Source: Dipylidium caninum
Taxonomy: Eukaryota; Platyhelminthes; Cestoda; Cyclophyllidea; Dipylidiidae
Reading direction: 5' to 3'
Assembly: GCA_017562135.1 (NCBI GenBank)
Contig: QEYB01001036.1
Span: 60,932 to 124,931 of the forward strand
DNA length: 64,000 nt
Positions 46,451-59,275 of the stretch are shown here, one piece after another. Every line of letters starts with the position of its first letter. The stretch's first letter is position 1. Made by a program: the position numbers and the translations under genes. The notes beneath the pieces are model-generated. The model made no database searches and had not been told where the DNA came from. It was given only the letters and a program-made list of their open reading frames with translations.

Positions 46451-49400
46451 CCACCACCAGGCTGGTTGCTTTCAGCTCTGCACAACTTCATGGAGCTGGC
46501 CGATGTTAATCCCACTTGACGGCTTTTGCATACTCCCAAATGCCTTCTGCACTCTAATAAACACTTTCGCTCCAACTCGCCTCTCCTATTTCTTCAACTC
46601 ATTCCTCACTGACCCCTTTACTCACGCTGACATGAAGGCTGATGTCTACTGATGTTGTGACGAACTTGATGAATTTTTCCGAGCTCCTCCGTTTGACCCT
46701 GTCATGAAGGTCAATTTTTTCAAATTGCAGTAGGACTGACTTCTGCGCTGAGGCAAGCGGAGAATTCGATATCAGAGATAGACACATGCAGACGAGTAGA
46801 CGACTATTGCAACCAGTGGGGTGGGGATTGTGAGGAATACCAGGAGCAATCACATATCAACTTGTAGAAACGCGTACGCAGTCAACATGTCGAGAGGTCG
46901 GCAGTTGAGATATGCGCCGAGGCGATTTGAAAATGCGAACACGTCGGGAAATTGATTGATGTCGCGTGATTCTCGGCTGACAACGTTGTCATTGCTCACA
47001 TCGAGCTCGCACAAGGTGGACAAAGAGTTTAACTTGTCAGAGCTGCTGAGAGGAACGGGAGGCACGGACAAGGATAGTCGACGATAACGTAATAATGAGT
47101 TTTCCTGCGGACCAGAATAGCAGATGAATCGGGTCTGGAAAGGATGAGTTTTTAAGGCAAAATAGTTAAAAATCGACAGCTTTCCTCATTACTTGATTGA
47201 ACTATGTTGGGTCATTTGGAGAATAGTCCCCAGAACTAGTCAGTCTGCTGCTCTAACTGCTCTTTTGCTGGTATGCGCCGAAGTTGACGCCTTTCCTGGT
47301 TGTGGTGTTGATGTTATTGTAGTAGAGAATTCACCTACCACTAGAGAGTCCATTTGCATATAAATATTGCCACCGTTCTCATCGCCGCAGAACCGACGCC
47401 CGAGAAAGTACAAGAAGGTTGCAGCCGGACAGCTTGTCCGAGAGACATTGTATGGAGAGTTGGAACGGTGCACCTGGTTTATGTGTAAGCCTACTGTTGA
47501 GGAGGCCCCTCTGCACCTCTTTTCGAGCATCAAAGCAGACCATAGAGCATTCATTGGGTGTCGGCAAAGGCTACTCCAATAAAGACAACGCCAAATGCGA
47601 CAGTAGTGTCTCGTGTTGCGAACAGAGTAAGGGTCGAAGGAGCGAACGGGCTGTAGGGTGTGGCCATTTGGTGACAGTGGCAGCCATGAGGAGACACTGG
47701 TCTATTGTGACGCCTTGTGTTCCTGTCAGTACATGAGGCATTTGAGCACCTCGAAACGCTATGTCCGTTCGTCTGGTAAGTTTGGTGCTTCCTGGGGAAA
47801 CAAATGGCACACAGGATGCGTTCACTTGTCCCTCGAGAATTCTCTCATGGAAGTGGATTTCTGCGCACGCTTCGGTTGGCTACACGTCAACGGTTATTCG
47901 ACAAATGGTCAGCACCGATCCAGCTTTCTTGCGGTATGCTACGATGCCGATAATGTAACCATAATGTGATTGAGGCTAGATGATGCAGCACCTCGTGACT
48001 CCTTGACAGCCTGTTAGTGCCGCAGTAGACGAAATTTTTGGATCTCCTCCTACTCCTTGCACCCTCTCCTTTCACCCTTACCTAAACCCTCTCATCTCTA
48101 TTACGAACAATTTGCAACTCACTCGTCCTCACCTGAGAACGGATGAGTTGAAGGGGGTCAGTCGAAGACAATGAGTTAGTCTGTCGCCACTCTCTGCAGC
48201 CGCACACGTCCACGTTGCACTGTGGAATCGAGACGAGTTAGTCACTACTTTCAACCCACCGTGCTCTTCTGCTGTAAAAAATTAATACTCGCAGGAGATG
48301 ATGGGGTTCGTCGATACACTGGATGGCGTCAGGCCTTAATCCAACGGTTGTCGCACCTGTTCTCTCCCCAACAACTTCCCAATTCGTTTTTTGCCGCGGT
48401 AGACGACTACGCTAGGCTAGAGGACTGAATTAGTTATCAGGAGGTGGTCCAATGTTATACATCCCGTGCTCTAATCAAGAATAAAACTTGAACCCACTGT
48501 CACCCATTAGGCCCGAAAGTCACCTTCACCAATTGAGACCATGAACACCTCTGATGGCAGACAGCACGGCGGTACTTGACATAACCATCTCCCCTAAGAA
48601 GCCTTAACTCAAACTTTTCACGATGATGACGACCTTTATATCTTTTCCTTTTCGGTTTGACATTCCACCGATGGCAGCTTGGGAAATCAGCGGCTCCCCA
48701 TTGCTGTTTTGGCTTATGTATTGTCGGTGTCATTTGGCAATAGAATGGGCAGCGTATAGGTGAGGTTTTGGCATCCTGATAAGCGTTGTATGTGCGTAGC
48801 TAAGACGCGCGTCAACTCTCTCCTTTAGTAGAGGTGAAGGGGACGGTTGATGGCCTGTGCTGGTTTCATTCAGGGCGCGCGAAAGGGACGTGGAAGCGGG
48901 AGTTTGAAGAGAATAAAAGAGTATTTTGCACATCATTTCACTGTGACAGTCCATAGTGATTTGGGTAAAAGTTCCAGATGAGCGTATCATCGTCAAAAAA
49001 GAGAAGTTCTGTGGGCATCTGATATGTCGGTACCGCATCGTTACTGCTCAAAGCGGTTGTGAGACATGCACTGGAAGCATGCACACAGTTATGCAAAGCC
49101 GAATGGTGGAGGGGGTGGAGGGCTCGAGGCCAGTCCTGAGGAGGGGAAAACATACGGGCCGATATTTTAGGGGCCATTTCAGAAATCGAGGCGCACATGT
49201 CGGCGAAATGCCGATTGGACAGACATAGTTAGTCTCGACAACGGCAACTCAATGATTTCGAACAAATAGGTTGAGGTGCAAAGCCGTTCATGCGTATAAT
49301 ACGACGGTGAGATAACGGAAAAGGCACGAGGAGTTGACGTCGAAAAGGCGGGAGCCGATGAAATAAACTAGTGTCGGTTAAGGCGTGTCGCTTATGAGCA

Positions 49401-50437
49401 TCTTGACAAGGCTCGAAGTTCTCGCGGTCGCTGGAACGGTGAGGCCTTTTCTGATTCTCGAGACCACTCCTCAGAAATGGCGTTCAAGTCAGATTTCAAC
49501 ATACCGCGCGTGTTGAGTAAAGGCGCTACTTCCGAGACCAAATAGCTGACCTCATTAGTTCTGTTTCTGCCATACGGCCACGTAATTTGCAAGGAACACG
49601 AGAGAAATTCAGGCACCTATATTGTCAAACTCCTCGCCGCCTACCCGTTTTCTTATCTGCCACCGTGTGTGCATCCGCGGTAGCAGAGAAACAGCCCATT
49701 CACCCCCCGCCCTACCCATCTCGCCCGACAACCTCTCAGTCGACCACGGCTCCTTCTCACATCTCCCAAGCAGCTCCTCCTTGTATGTTGAGCGTATTGC
49801 AAGCACCTAAGCCTCCTACGAGTATGGGACTAACGCTGCATGTACGGCCCTACGCGATGTTGATGAAAGAGGGCGGGCAATCAGGCAAGCGGACAAGAAT
49901 ATCGTCAATTGCAGCCACTCCTTTCGGCAGCTTCATCCTCACGTCAGAGTGGTAGATGTAAGCAGCAGCCGGAGTCAGGATGGACGGTTGAGCAGGTTAT
50001 TGCGCTAAGGTAGGCAAGTTGTTGGTTGTCGTTGAATTTGACGCAGTAGAGTCAATGTGATATAGAGGTGTCCACGGCTCCTACTCAGTGGAGGCCACAA
50101 TTACAGGGGATTGAAAATTCTGTTGTAAGAAAGTAGACGACCCAGGGGGTGCCGTTAGATTAGACTGGACACAATCAGTTTTGCATTGAGGCATCTTAGG
50201 TTCCTGGACATCTCGCGAATGATGCGGCTGATTTCTGGACCACATTGGTGCCATGCAACTGGCTCAAATGCTTCCTCTTGCCCCATAATCTCGTCAGAAG
50301 CAGCACTTCTGCTTTCTTCCTCTTCATCCACCTCAGGTGGCGATCCCATCAGATCACCTCAGGCGATCGTCTACTGCGTTGCCTACGTGTTCATCGACAC
50401 TCGGAGGTTTTGACACGCACATTCAGTTCTCCAACTC
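46451..50437. other. Long unassigned stretch
   Basis: I read both strands. There is a proline- and serine-rich frame at 49587-49955 (plus) and an acidic 64-codon frame at 50155-50349 (minus), but neither has a paralogue in the window or a firm motif. Good GTAAGT sites occur (for example 47776) without a convincing exon in front of them. Confidence 0.3.
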
Positions 50438-50460
50438 GGGAGGAGGTGGAGGAGGAGGAG
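50438..50460. repeat. GGA microsatellite
   Basis: A run of GGAGGAGGTGGAGGAGGAGG type in unassigned sequence. Confidence 0.75.
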
Positions 50461-50729
50461 TCCACATTACTCATTCAATCATCTCTCACAATTGTAAATG
50501 CATTTCGCCCCTAACCTCATAGGAAATGGCGCTGGCTTCTTTAAGTTCCTTTTTCACTTTTCGCATAAAACAGACCGCAACCATCTTCGTCCACCTGCCG
50601 ACTGTCCGTCTTCTCCGTCATGGAGTCGTGCGCAGTCAACACCACTTCTACTTCATCGTCCATGAATAACTGAAAGCAAAAGGGGAACCTAAGGTTTATT
50701 AAAAACACTTTGATTCTCTTGGTGAAATA

Positions 50730-51196
50730 ATGAATAGTGGAAATCACTACTCGAAAACGAGTGAAGCGTTTCACCTACGAATTTATGATTGGCGTTTAAG
50801 TGGCATTTTTCAAAAGTATTCTTCTAACGATGGACAATGCACGTTCTGCCTGGAGCAAGTCGGACTGCCATGGTCGACGGGCACAAGCTGTCATGACGCC
50901 CTAGAAAAGTGGAAGAGGAAGGCTTCCACCGGCGACTTCGATAATCTCAATAATCCTCATAACCACATAAGGAATAGAGTTTACACCATATCAGAAGCGA
51001 ACTTCACAGAGGTTTCACTCGGCCTTGTCACCACCCAGGAAACGACTGTTTAAGCGGGACAACACAGTCGAAAACAGACAAGGGATGGCTCGCATATTCC
51101 AACAAAGACAACTTTGGACATATCCAATCCAACCGTCATTACTATTTAGCCACACACTAACTTCACGTCCGAGGTGGCTGTTCAAGCAAGCGAGAA
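50730..51196 (+). pseudogene. Decayed coding-like fragment, IDW family, copy at 50.8 kb
   Basis: An open frame (50730-51053) reads EAFHLRIYDWRLSGIFQKYS, then CTFCLEQVGLPW, and on to FTEVSLGLVTTQETTV before a stop. After the stop the frame continues with residues matching the 9.8 kb copy (SHIPTKTTLDIS region, then NFTSEVAVQASEKTECKTAQ). It runs without a break into the 3.4 kb direct-repeat block, so this is the older, longer form of that block. About 80 codons in the middle are absent at 9.8 kb. Confidence 0.45.
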
Positions 51197-54100
51197 GACT
51201 GAGTGCAAGACAGCACAAACCCTGGAGGTGAAGAATGAATATTCCTTCACTGAGGAAATGCTCCAGGAAAGGAGAAAAGTAACATCAGAAGAGGAAAGAA
51301 GCATGAATGGTTGGATTGGCTGAGAAGAGTCACCCGTGACAAAACGTAGACACCGGAAAAGAAAGACAAGACGGAAAAACATAATAAATAATGATAGACA
51401 CACAGTTGAACAAGTGCTGGACAGACTTCTTCGTCGTCGCTGCAATCAACGTCTCATCCATGACATTGCTTGGACGTGTACATTATTCTACCTGAATTAA
51501 TCAAGGCACTGGAAAGAAGGACTCAAGCGCATTTTAAATGAGGGAAAATGGGAGGGTGAATACCACCCTTCTAGACCGCGGGAGGCGCATCAGCACCCAA
51601 TGAGTCAGGCGAGTACCATCGCGAGTCGCGATTCCCACCAAAATAGAAGAATCTGACCCCTCCGCCTCACTATCCACCACATTCTTATTAGTTATTTCAA
51701 ATCCCTCGGTTATATCTGCCTTGAGCGACAAAGTGAACACGAGGTAAGGCTAAATGAGTTTATTTAGGAAGGTGGGAACTTTTATTTGAATTGGCGCAGG
51801 ATACGCCGTTGGTTGGCGACAGCATCTCGAAGGCAGTTGATGTTATTGTTTTGGATGAGACATAGACGGGAAGTGGAGGTGGATGCTGTTTGATTGGTGA
51901 GGTGGTGGAGTCATCGATGAAAAGAGTTGGCTGCGTCTCCTCTTCTGCGCTTCGTCACGTCTCCACTCAACCACTGCCCTCCTTGCCAAGGTGAATATTC
52001 ATGTTAGGGGACAAGTCAGTCCTTCCTCCGCCCTCCTCACCGTCAGACTGTAAACGTTCCGACAGGCAGCCATGAGAATCTCCTAGCTTGAGGCTTCACC
52101 TTACGGCGTTTCTTTAGTCTACTCGTTTGAAATGGTGAGTTTCCCCTCGCATGGCATAATTAATAAGAGTCACTTTCACCGCAGTAATCACGACAAATGA
52201 TGTATTCTGAACAGCGCAATGATAACGGAAAAACAAATGTTTTCTGTCAAAGTCCTGTCTTGGCCCCACCTTGTGCTTCTACCTGGGTGTCGAGACACAA
52301 CGTCATTCTGCGTCTTGCCTGCATGGCATAAGCTCTGCCCGCGTGTCGGTAGAGAGATTAACAAGCTTCTGAGAACTGCATGGAACATCGCTTATGTAGT
52401 AAGTTGTGGGCAGAGTTTTAGTTTGGAGAAGACGTCAACTGACATCTAGTCACAGTTTGTCGGTGAGCTTTGCAGGCGGCTGGATCACTCGAAGATGACG
52501 ACTGGTCTCCACCCGTTGAACTCTCATGTGCCTTCGCGTGTGGACAGTTTGAGCTGCGGTCGAAAGAATCTGACCGATATTTTGACCTAGTTAAGGCTCG
52601 GCCACGCGGCTTCCCCCAATTCCGACCAAGTAGGCGTTGCGAACGTCACTTTCCATAGTGTCATTTCTTGGTGCAATCTAAGCTTGGTGGTGCGAGAATG
52701 CTGTCTGTCAAGCAATCTCCGGAAAAGCCGTGTGGTCCATATGTCCTTGTTTATATGGCAGTGTAAAGAAGTCAGAGGAGATGCATTGTTCAGTTCCCGA
52801 CCTATATTCCGACTGTTGCTGCCTCGATCAGGAGTTGTGATTTACCTCTGTATCAGAAACATCGCGAAAGCAAAGCTTCATTGAGGACAACACCTGGGAA
52901 GGAATGTCACCGTAGACATTCTCTGCACAGACGGCGTGAAGTGAAACGCCTCACAGCGAATTCCCTTTCAGCGCCTCTCCCCGCCACTCTCGCCCCACTC
53001 CCCCCAACCTTAATTGCTCACAAGCCTCTGAGCTGTTTTTCGCAGCGAACCCATTGTCTCGAGTTTTCTACTCTGTGCTCAGAGTGGAGACGTAACACTC
53101 TAAATAACTAAGTCAACGGACGTAGAGTCGATTGGTGTTATGCACTACAACTAGATTTGATCGTGTTCCCGAGTGCTTTTCTTGGTTTTCTCGCTTTCTC
53201 CTACCAACAGCTTCACGAATCTTCTTTCTCTGTGGCGAGGATCTTGACTCTGATCCACCTGAAACACCGACCATAGCAAAACTTCTCACCCAACTGGATT
53301 CGGTGTAGCGATTGTCACCTGCTGCCTGCACCAGGTCCCTAGCTCAGCATGTCCAACCACTGAATCAGGTGCCTCCCTCTCAGAGGTGTAGCTCACGAAA
53401 CTGCTTACGGCAACTGATCCATTTCACTGCAAGCGAATCAGTCCGCTTACTTTATCTGGGCTGCTAAGCTTCCTACCTCGAGCAATCAGTTACCAAGTAA
53501 CGAGTCGCCTCAATTACCTTAGGATGACAGGACATCACACGTTGTTCTCATTGTGATTGTTGGGGTTGTTGTGGCTCATTCTTGTCTGATTCTCACGTTC
53601 ACGAGAGTCAGACAAGAAGGAGTCACAATAAGCCCAACAATCACAATGAGAAGAACAACTACAACAGCCCATGATCAACCTGCTGGAGGCACTTAAAAAG
53701 TGCCCGAAGAGCAAGCAGTGGATGACGACTACGACACCCAATGACCAGCCCCACATTTCAATGGCACTTCCGCCCAACGCACATCTCAAACCTCATGTGC
53801 TGGCCTACACGCTGCTGCAACTGTTGCAACTCATACGATGATACTCAGTCTGTGTCGGCAACAGAGAAACTGCTCCTCGCAAAGTGAGTGACGGCCAAAT
53901 TGCAATTATTTATCAACTCTCCTCTGGCCTTTACTCCTCTCCCTGTGACTTCTCGGGACGCAGACGGAAGCGGAGCAGGAGACGGAGGCAGCTACAAAAC
54001 GAAGAAGATCGCCTGATGCAACAACCAAATCCCATTGTAGTTGACTCAGTAGTTCAGGGTGTTAAATTCCCACTCCCTACCCCCCCGCCCAAGAGTTACT

Positions 54101-54581
54101 TGAATAAGGAAATACAGCAAGTGTTTGAGTCTAATTGGCAGCATTTTTTTCCGCCTTTGCCATCTGCTTGCCACGCATGCCACTTTGGTGCCTGTCCTGA
54201 AATTTACAAGTCAGAGTAGGGGGATAGGAGAGTCGAACCAAATGGTTGTAGGAGAACGGGGCGCGAGTGGCGCTGAAAGGCAAGAGGAGAAACTGTGGTA
54301 AGGGAAGGCGGCATTGAACGACGGCAAAATTATGTCTTGCTGGAATGAAAACCGGGTCCCGTTTGCCAGCTACTGACGCTTTCAGGCTTCTCCTCCCAAA
54401 ATGACAAACGAAAGTGGAGGGGAGTAGCGGTTGGTAAGGAGCATGATCCAGAGCTTCCTCCGGCCTAACGTACAGTCGAGTTGGAAATGCAAGATACGGC
54501 GGAGGAAGGTGTTGGAAAAAAAGCGAGTTAATAACTTCCACGAGACTGACAAACAGAGAAAGAACGCCTCGAATTGAGGCC
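51197..54581 (+). repeat. Direct repeat block, copy 2 (partner 23971-27415)
   Basis: Nearly identical to copy 1 in the same orientation. It keeps the same open frames on the minus strand (51534-51740 and 54131-54541) and the ELQSK fragments (52219-52630, GT at 52630-52631). It joins related sequence upstream, unlike copy 1. It ends at 54581 with GAATTGAGGCC, after which the flanks differ. Confidence 0.85.
53541..53659. repeat. Long imperfect hairpin, copy 2
   Basis: Same length and, by eye, the same sequence as 26353-26471, with arms of about 54-57 bases and an 8-base loop. Flanking bases within the block do show differences between the two copies. Confidence 0.85.
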
Positions 54582-57019
54582 GTGAGGCCAATAAAAGACC
54601 GTAACTAGGTGGTTCGTTAGAATTAAAGTAGCATCAAGGATAACCCTGTTAGCGGCATGTTAATCGGCATGTTACACCGACCTCATGCGCTACGTGCCAC
54701 CCGCAGCAAGGGCCACTGTTGAGCAGGACTTCCTCGACTTCCAGGATGGTGGCACCGTCACGAAGACCGTCGTGGTTATCGCGACATAATTCTGATGTTT
54801 GGCAATGTCCTTTTTCGCTTTCGAATAAATTCGTAGCAGAAAGAAATGCGTCCGTAGTATTTTTAACTTTCCGTGTGCTAATTGGCGTGTTTCCCCACCC
54901 CGCTTCGGAGAGTGAGAGCTCTCGGCCAAATTTGCGTTTCCTTCGTGACTTACTCTCTTGACAGGTCACCGGACGCACACTGTATGTGCTTGCGACTGGC
55001 CCACGTTTCTTAATCCACTCAGACTGACTGAGTGTGATTCCTACACCCGCACCACCGTTTCCTCACCTTCCATCCTTTGCTTCTATCGTCGCTCCACTTT
55101 AGCTGTTCAGCTCACTCCCAGAGAAGCTCGAAATTAGGGTGAATTTGAGCGCTTAACAGCTTTATAGGCCTAAACCCTACCCACAAGTGCGCAATGAAAT
55201 CCTTTCACTAAACTGTTATGCGCGAATATTCAACGTAATGTCATGTGGTGCAAACTGTCCGTGGTCCGAGGGAGGCTTCGAGCAAGTGGCATGCGAATTA
55301 CGAATTATGGAGATGTAGTTAACGCGGTCTTGGAAATCGTTCAACTTGCTGTGTGAGCCAGTGTTGCCCAATAAGTGGGATTCCGTTGGGTCGTGCGGGC
55401 GCTAGAACCTCTGCTATCAATTGTTGTGTCCAACAAGAAACACCTCGCCTCTCAACAGCAACTGCAGTCAGGTGAGTTCGAGCAGAGCACACACTTGCAA
55501 ATGAGGAGTCGGTCGCCAACGCCGAGAGCAAGGAAAAGTCGCCGACTGCAGGTCATCCAGTCGTGTGAGTGCTCACTAGTCATCCATGTATGATTCCATC
55601 TTACCCGGTGATTTTTATTTGCGCTCGATGTTCACTTGCTATGAGATCGACTTTCAACTAACCACTCTGGCACCAATGAACCTCGTCACTGGCCCTCGAA
55701 CGCCATTTGCCTTGGGCCCTCATTCATCTGATTGTTCACGGTGGAGGTCAGAACGGGGCTGCTGGTCGAATGAATGCGGCTATCGTGCGTGCATGTAGCT
55801 TTTTTCCTATCTATTCACCACCCCACCAACGTGGCTCAACTTCTTTCCACTCTGTATCTCAATAGCATACTCATTTTTCACACGCTACTCTGGAAGTAGT
55901 GGGGGCGAGAGTGCCCACGGAAGAGGAGAATGAATGCCATCGCAGCAATGCGACTCTCATGGAACTCTCATGGAACGTAGAGTTCATTTGTCGACTGTGA
56001 CGTCGACGTCATAAGTAAAAAAAGCGACGTGGAAATGCTCCACGTCCTCTGAAAATCCTCTGCAGAGCGCAATTGCCTCTATCGGAAGCCACGCGTTCAG
56101 TCGACATCAGCAGGTCCTGTCATGACGCCTACTTCCACTGACGAGGCATGCCCTCCTTTGCTTCCTGTTCCATGGGCTCAAGCAGGCGAAACACTTTGCT
56201 CCCCATTTTCTGCACTGCCAAATCATCTGCGCCCCTGCTTCCTCAACAGACAGGGAATATTCAGCGTCGATACACGCATTCCAAGCCAGTGGAGCCGTAA
56301 AGGTGTGAGTTGTTCGATCTGCTACGCGTCCTCTCCGACTATTATCTACTCGCACACCTTTTACTATTCGTTATACACATCCTCACCGCCCAACAAAGAT
56401 GTCACGTAAAACTTAGGAAGCAATTTTGCTTCCTTCTTTGTGGAACAAAATTACTGTGTTGGAAGAATGGTCAAAGGCCTGGAGCAATGCTTTACCAACA
56501 CAAACTGACTTAGTTGTCTCTCACTTGCTCGCTATGATTTGACAACTCTCGAACTGATGAGCTTCGACGACAAAGGTTACAAGTCTACTCAGTAAACTAT
56601 TTAATCTCCCTTTCAACGAACTCTGCGCCACAGTCCACGCATTATTAACTGTCACGCACAGAGGTGATGAAGATTTATGGTGAGAAAAAACATTTTTGGC
56701 AAATAGGAAGTATCGAGAATAGGCAATAAAACACTCACAAAGTAAAACACTGTCCCCGAAGGGTACGAATATAACTTGTGACTCCTGGCTATGCCTGCCT
56801 GTTTGGCTGGGGCAGGAAAGGTGGTAGTCAGCAATGTTTCAACGAAAGCCTGAAGTTGAACATTATGGCGTAGAGCGGCCTCCATCGGAAGGACTATATT
56901 CACGGCCGCAAATAAGTCTATCAACTTATTTCTCGTGTCAGTATTTGTAGCATTCATGTCCATCCCACCTTGCTAAATGTTCCTCGGGTGATGTTCAAAG
57001 AGCAGAAAATGCACACTTT
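54582..57019. other. Mostly unassigned
   Basis: Bases 55965-56110 weakly match 9200-9345. A 10-base tandem duplication (CTCATGGAA twice) lies near 55955-55976. Small frames at 54649-54978 (minus) and 56652-56963 (minus) are not recognised. Confidence 0.35.
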
Positions 57020-57215
57020 GAGTGGGAGGGAAAATTTCCTCGCCACCAATCTGTGGCATGCAACGATAATTTAAATAAATCAGCTTTGCTGGCTGAAAGA
57101 TCGTGAGACCAGTAGTAGAAAAGAAGGCAAGAATTTTGACTTGACTGGAAATACCCTCACTAAAGGCTCGCTTGACGTTGACAATAACGCATGCGAAACG
57201 GTCATCCATGCAGTA
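57020..57215 (-). other. Exon-like segment, VKRAF family, copy at 57.1 kb
   Basis: On the minus strand from 57209 it reads MDDRFACVIVNVKRAFSEG. The DNA match to 37245-37450 extends about 190 bases. As at 9.5 kb, it is followed on the plus strand by a TTGTGCAGTGTTT segment and then the IDW-family start, so this two-part arrangement occurs twice. Confidence 0.45.
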
Positions 57216-57319
57216 CATGGATTAAGATAACCTTTCCTATGAAATAACATTTTACCCCAACACTTCATTTGTGCAGTGTTTCAGACAGTTGGCGAAGAAG
57301 GGACAAGTGAAAAATCAAC

Positions 57320-57398
57320 ATTCTTCAACACTTGATGCGTTTGACCGAGGAATTATTGATTGGCGTCTTTATAAGTATTCTTCCGTCGACCTTCAACG
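57320..57398 (+). pseudogene. IDW family fragment, copy at 57.3 kb
   Basis: The frame at 57340 reads FDRGIIDWRLYKYSSVD and then runs into unit C. Only the first part of the family is present. Confidence 0.4.
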
Positions 57399-58297
57399 GA
57401 AGAGTAGCAGTTGACAGATGACGGTGTGTTGAACGACGATATTGTCAGTGCCTACTCGAGTGTATCGTCGTTCGAGCAATTTTGCGTCGCCCGATAAGGA
57501 TGTCGCCATTCTATGACATCCTCTGGATAGCGACACGAAAGTAGATGGTTAGCAGTCACATGTGAACGGAAGCGTCAAACGAGAGTTCGTTGCTGCAAGC
57601 ACACATTACCACACGCATTTTCATACGTCTGATTTTTAATTTTAGGTCAAAGTGAAGTGAAGTGGAAGGTGAAATTCAGAGGAGGCCTTTAAAAACTGCA
57701 GGGGAGATTTAAAGGGAAGAAGTAGCAGAAGTGGAGAAGCGAGGCAATAACTAGGGATGTGAGAGAAGTCGTTAAATTTCGCATTACGTAGAGAGGAAGC
57801 AGGGCCGAAGACACAATTGTTTCACCCTAGCCATCAACTTTCCTCTCCGTCGAGGTTAGAGGACGCCACTTACACATGACATCAATCCCACTCGACGACC
57901 TAACAGACTAGTGTGGACGAGTATGAGTGCGTATTTGCCAATTTTCCTTATTCGGTAGTGAAATTCTGATTTGGTGGGTGAGGAAGAGATCTCGCAGGAA
58001 AAGTAGAGGCAGTTAAGTCGACATAATTTTCACCATAATGGCTTTCTTTTTGTCTTAAAGAAAAGCTTACGTTTCTTCAGACATTTCTTTTCTGTTTAAC
58101 TCCTATTTTGTGCTCAGAAGTTCTGAGCGGTCAGTTGAAACCGTTTGAATGTGATGCAGACCGCCCCTCGGTCATTTGATTACTCCTTGGAATTGAGGTT
58201 GTTTCCGTTGGGAGACGGGCCTACAGCAGAATATATCGTCAATGGCGAGGGAATTGGTCAGCAATTAGCCAGAAACATCCTCTCCAATCGCAAAACC
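57399..58297 (+). repeat. Dispersed unit family, member C
   Basis: It begins like A and B (TGTTGAACGACGATATTGTC) and ends abruptly at 58297 after CAAAACCAGTC, where member D starts. Its first part is clearly diverged from A and D, while its last 400 bases are almost the same as both. Confidence 0.8.
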
Positions 58298-59271
58298 AGT
58301 CTGATTTTAATTTACGTCAAGGTGAAGTGAAGTGGAGGGCCAAATTCAAACGAGGCTTTTACAAACTGCGGGGGAAATTCAAAGGGAAGAAGCAACAGTA
58401 GCGGAGAAGCGAGGCAGGTAACTAGGAGTGAGATAGAAGTCGTTGAATTTCGCATTACGTAGAGAGGAATCAGAGCCAAAGACGCAATAGTTCCACTCTA
58501 GCGACATATGTTGTGTGCGATCAAAGCATAGTCCGCCCAAACACAGTTGAATGCCATCAACCTCCTTCCCTAAAGAGGTTAGAGGACGCCACCTACACAT
58601 GACATCAGCCCTACTCGACGATTTCACAGGCGAGTGTGGACGAGTATGAGTGCGTATTTGCCAATTTTCCTCATTTGGTAGTGAAATTCTGATTTGGTGA
58701 GTGAGGAAGAGATCTCGCAGGAAAAGTGGAGGCAGTTAAGTCGACATAATTTTCACCATAATGGCTTTCTTTTGTCTTAAAGAAAAGCTTACGTTTCTTC
58801 AGACATTTCTTTTCTGTTTAACTCCTATTTTGCTCAGAAGTTCTGAGCGGTCAGTTGAAACCGTTTGAATGTGATGCAGACCGCCCCTCGGTCATTTGAT
58901 TACTCCTTGGAAATTGAGGTTGTTTCCGTTGGGAGACGGGCCTACAGCAGAATATATCGTCAGTGGCGAGGAATTGGTCAGCAATTAGCCAGAACATCCT
59001 CTCCAATCGCAAAACCAGTCCCCTCGTCGCCTCCCTCCAACCGATTTTATAGCCCCAATGTGAGTGCAGTTCACTGTAACTCGTCTTCCGACCAACTGCA
59101 AGTCATCCACTCGCTGAATACGCCTCGAACGTCCCACCGAAGTTCACGCGGTGACCTGTCAGCCGATAGAGACTGGAAGTGTCTTTTCCTGCGTCCTCCA
59201 CATACTCTGCATTCCAAACACCGCTTTGAATGCCCTTCATTCTGACACATTTGCCGAGTTGACGTATCTGA
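58298..59271 (+). repeat. Dispersed unit family, member D
   Basis: It starts at CTGATTTTAATTTACGTCAAG, inside the unit, and continues to GACGTATCTGA. It is nearly identical to 35891-36880 (member A) and forms a head-to-tail duplication with the last 670 bases of member C. Confidence 0.85.
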
Positions 59272-59275
59272 GTTC

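Noticed and set aside
49587..49955. 122-codon proline/serine/threonine-rich frame
   Set aside because: The composition reflects a C-rich strand and a minus-strand frame overlaps it. There is no repeat unit, signal peptide or second copy.
50155..50349. Acidic minus-strand frame with a BH3-like hydrophobic spacing (ISRIIREM..NL)
   Set aside because: The invariant Gly-Asp of BH3 is absent. Any amphipathic helix would give this spacing, and no other BCL-2 family region is nearby.
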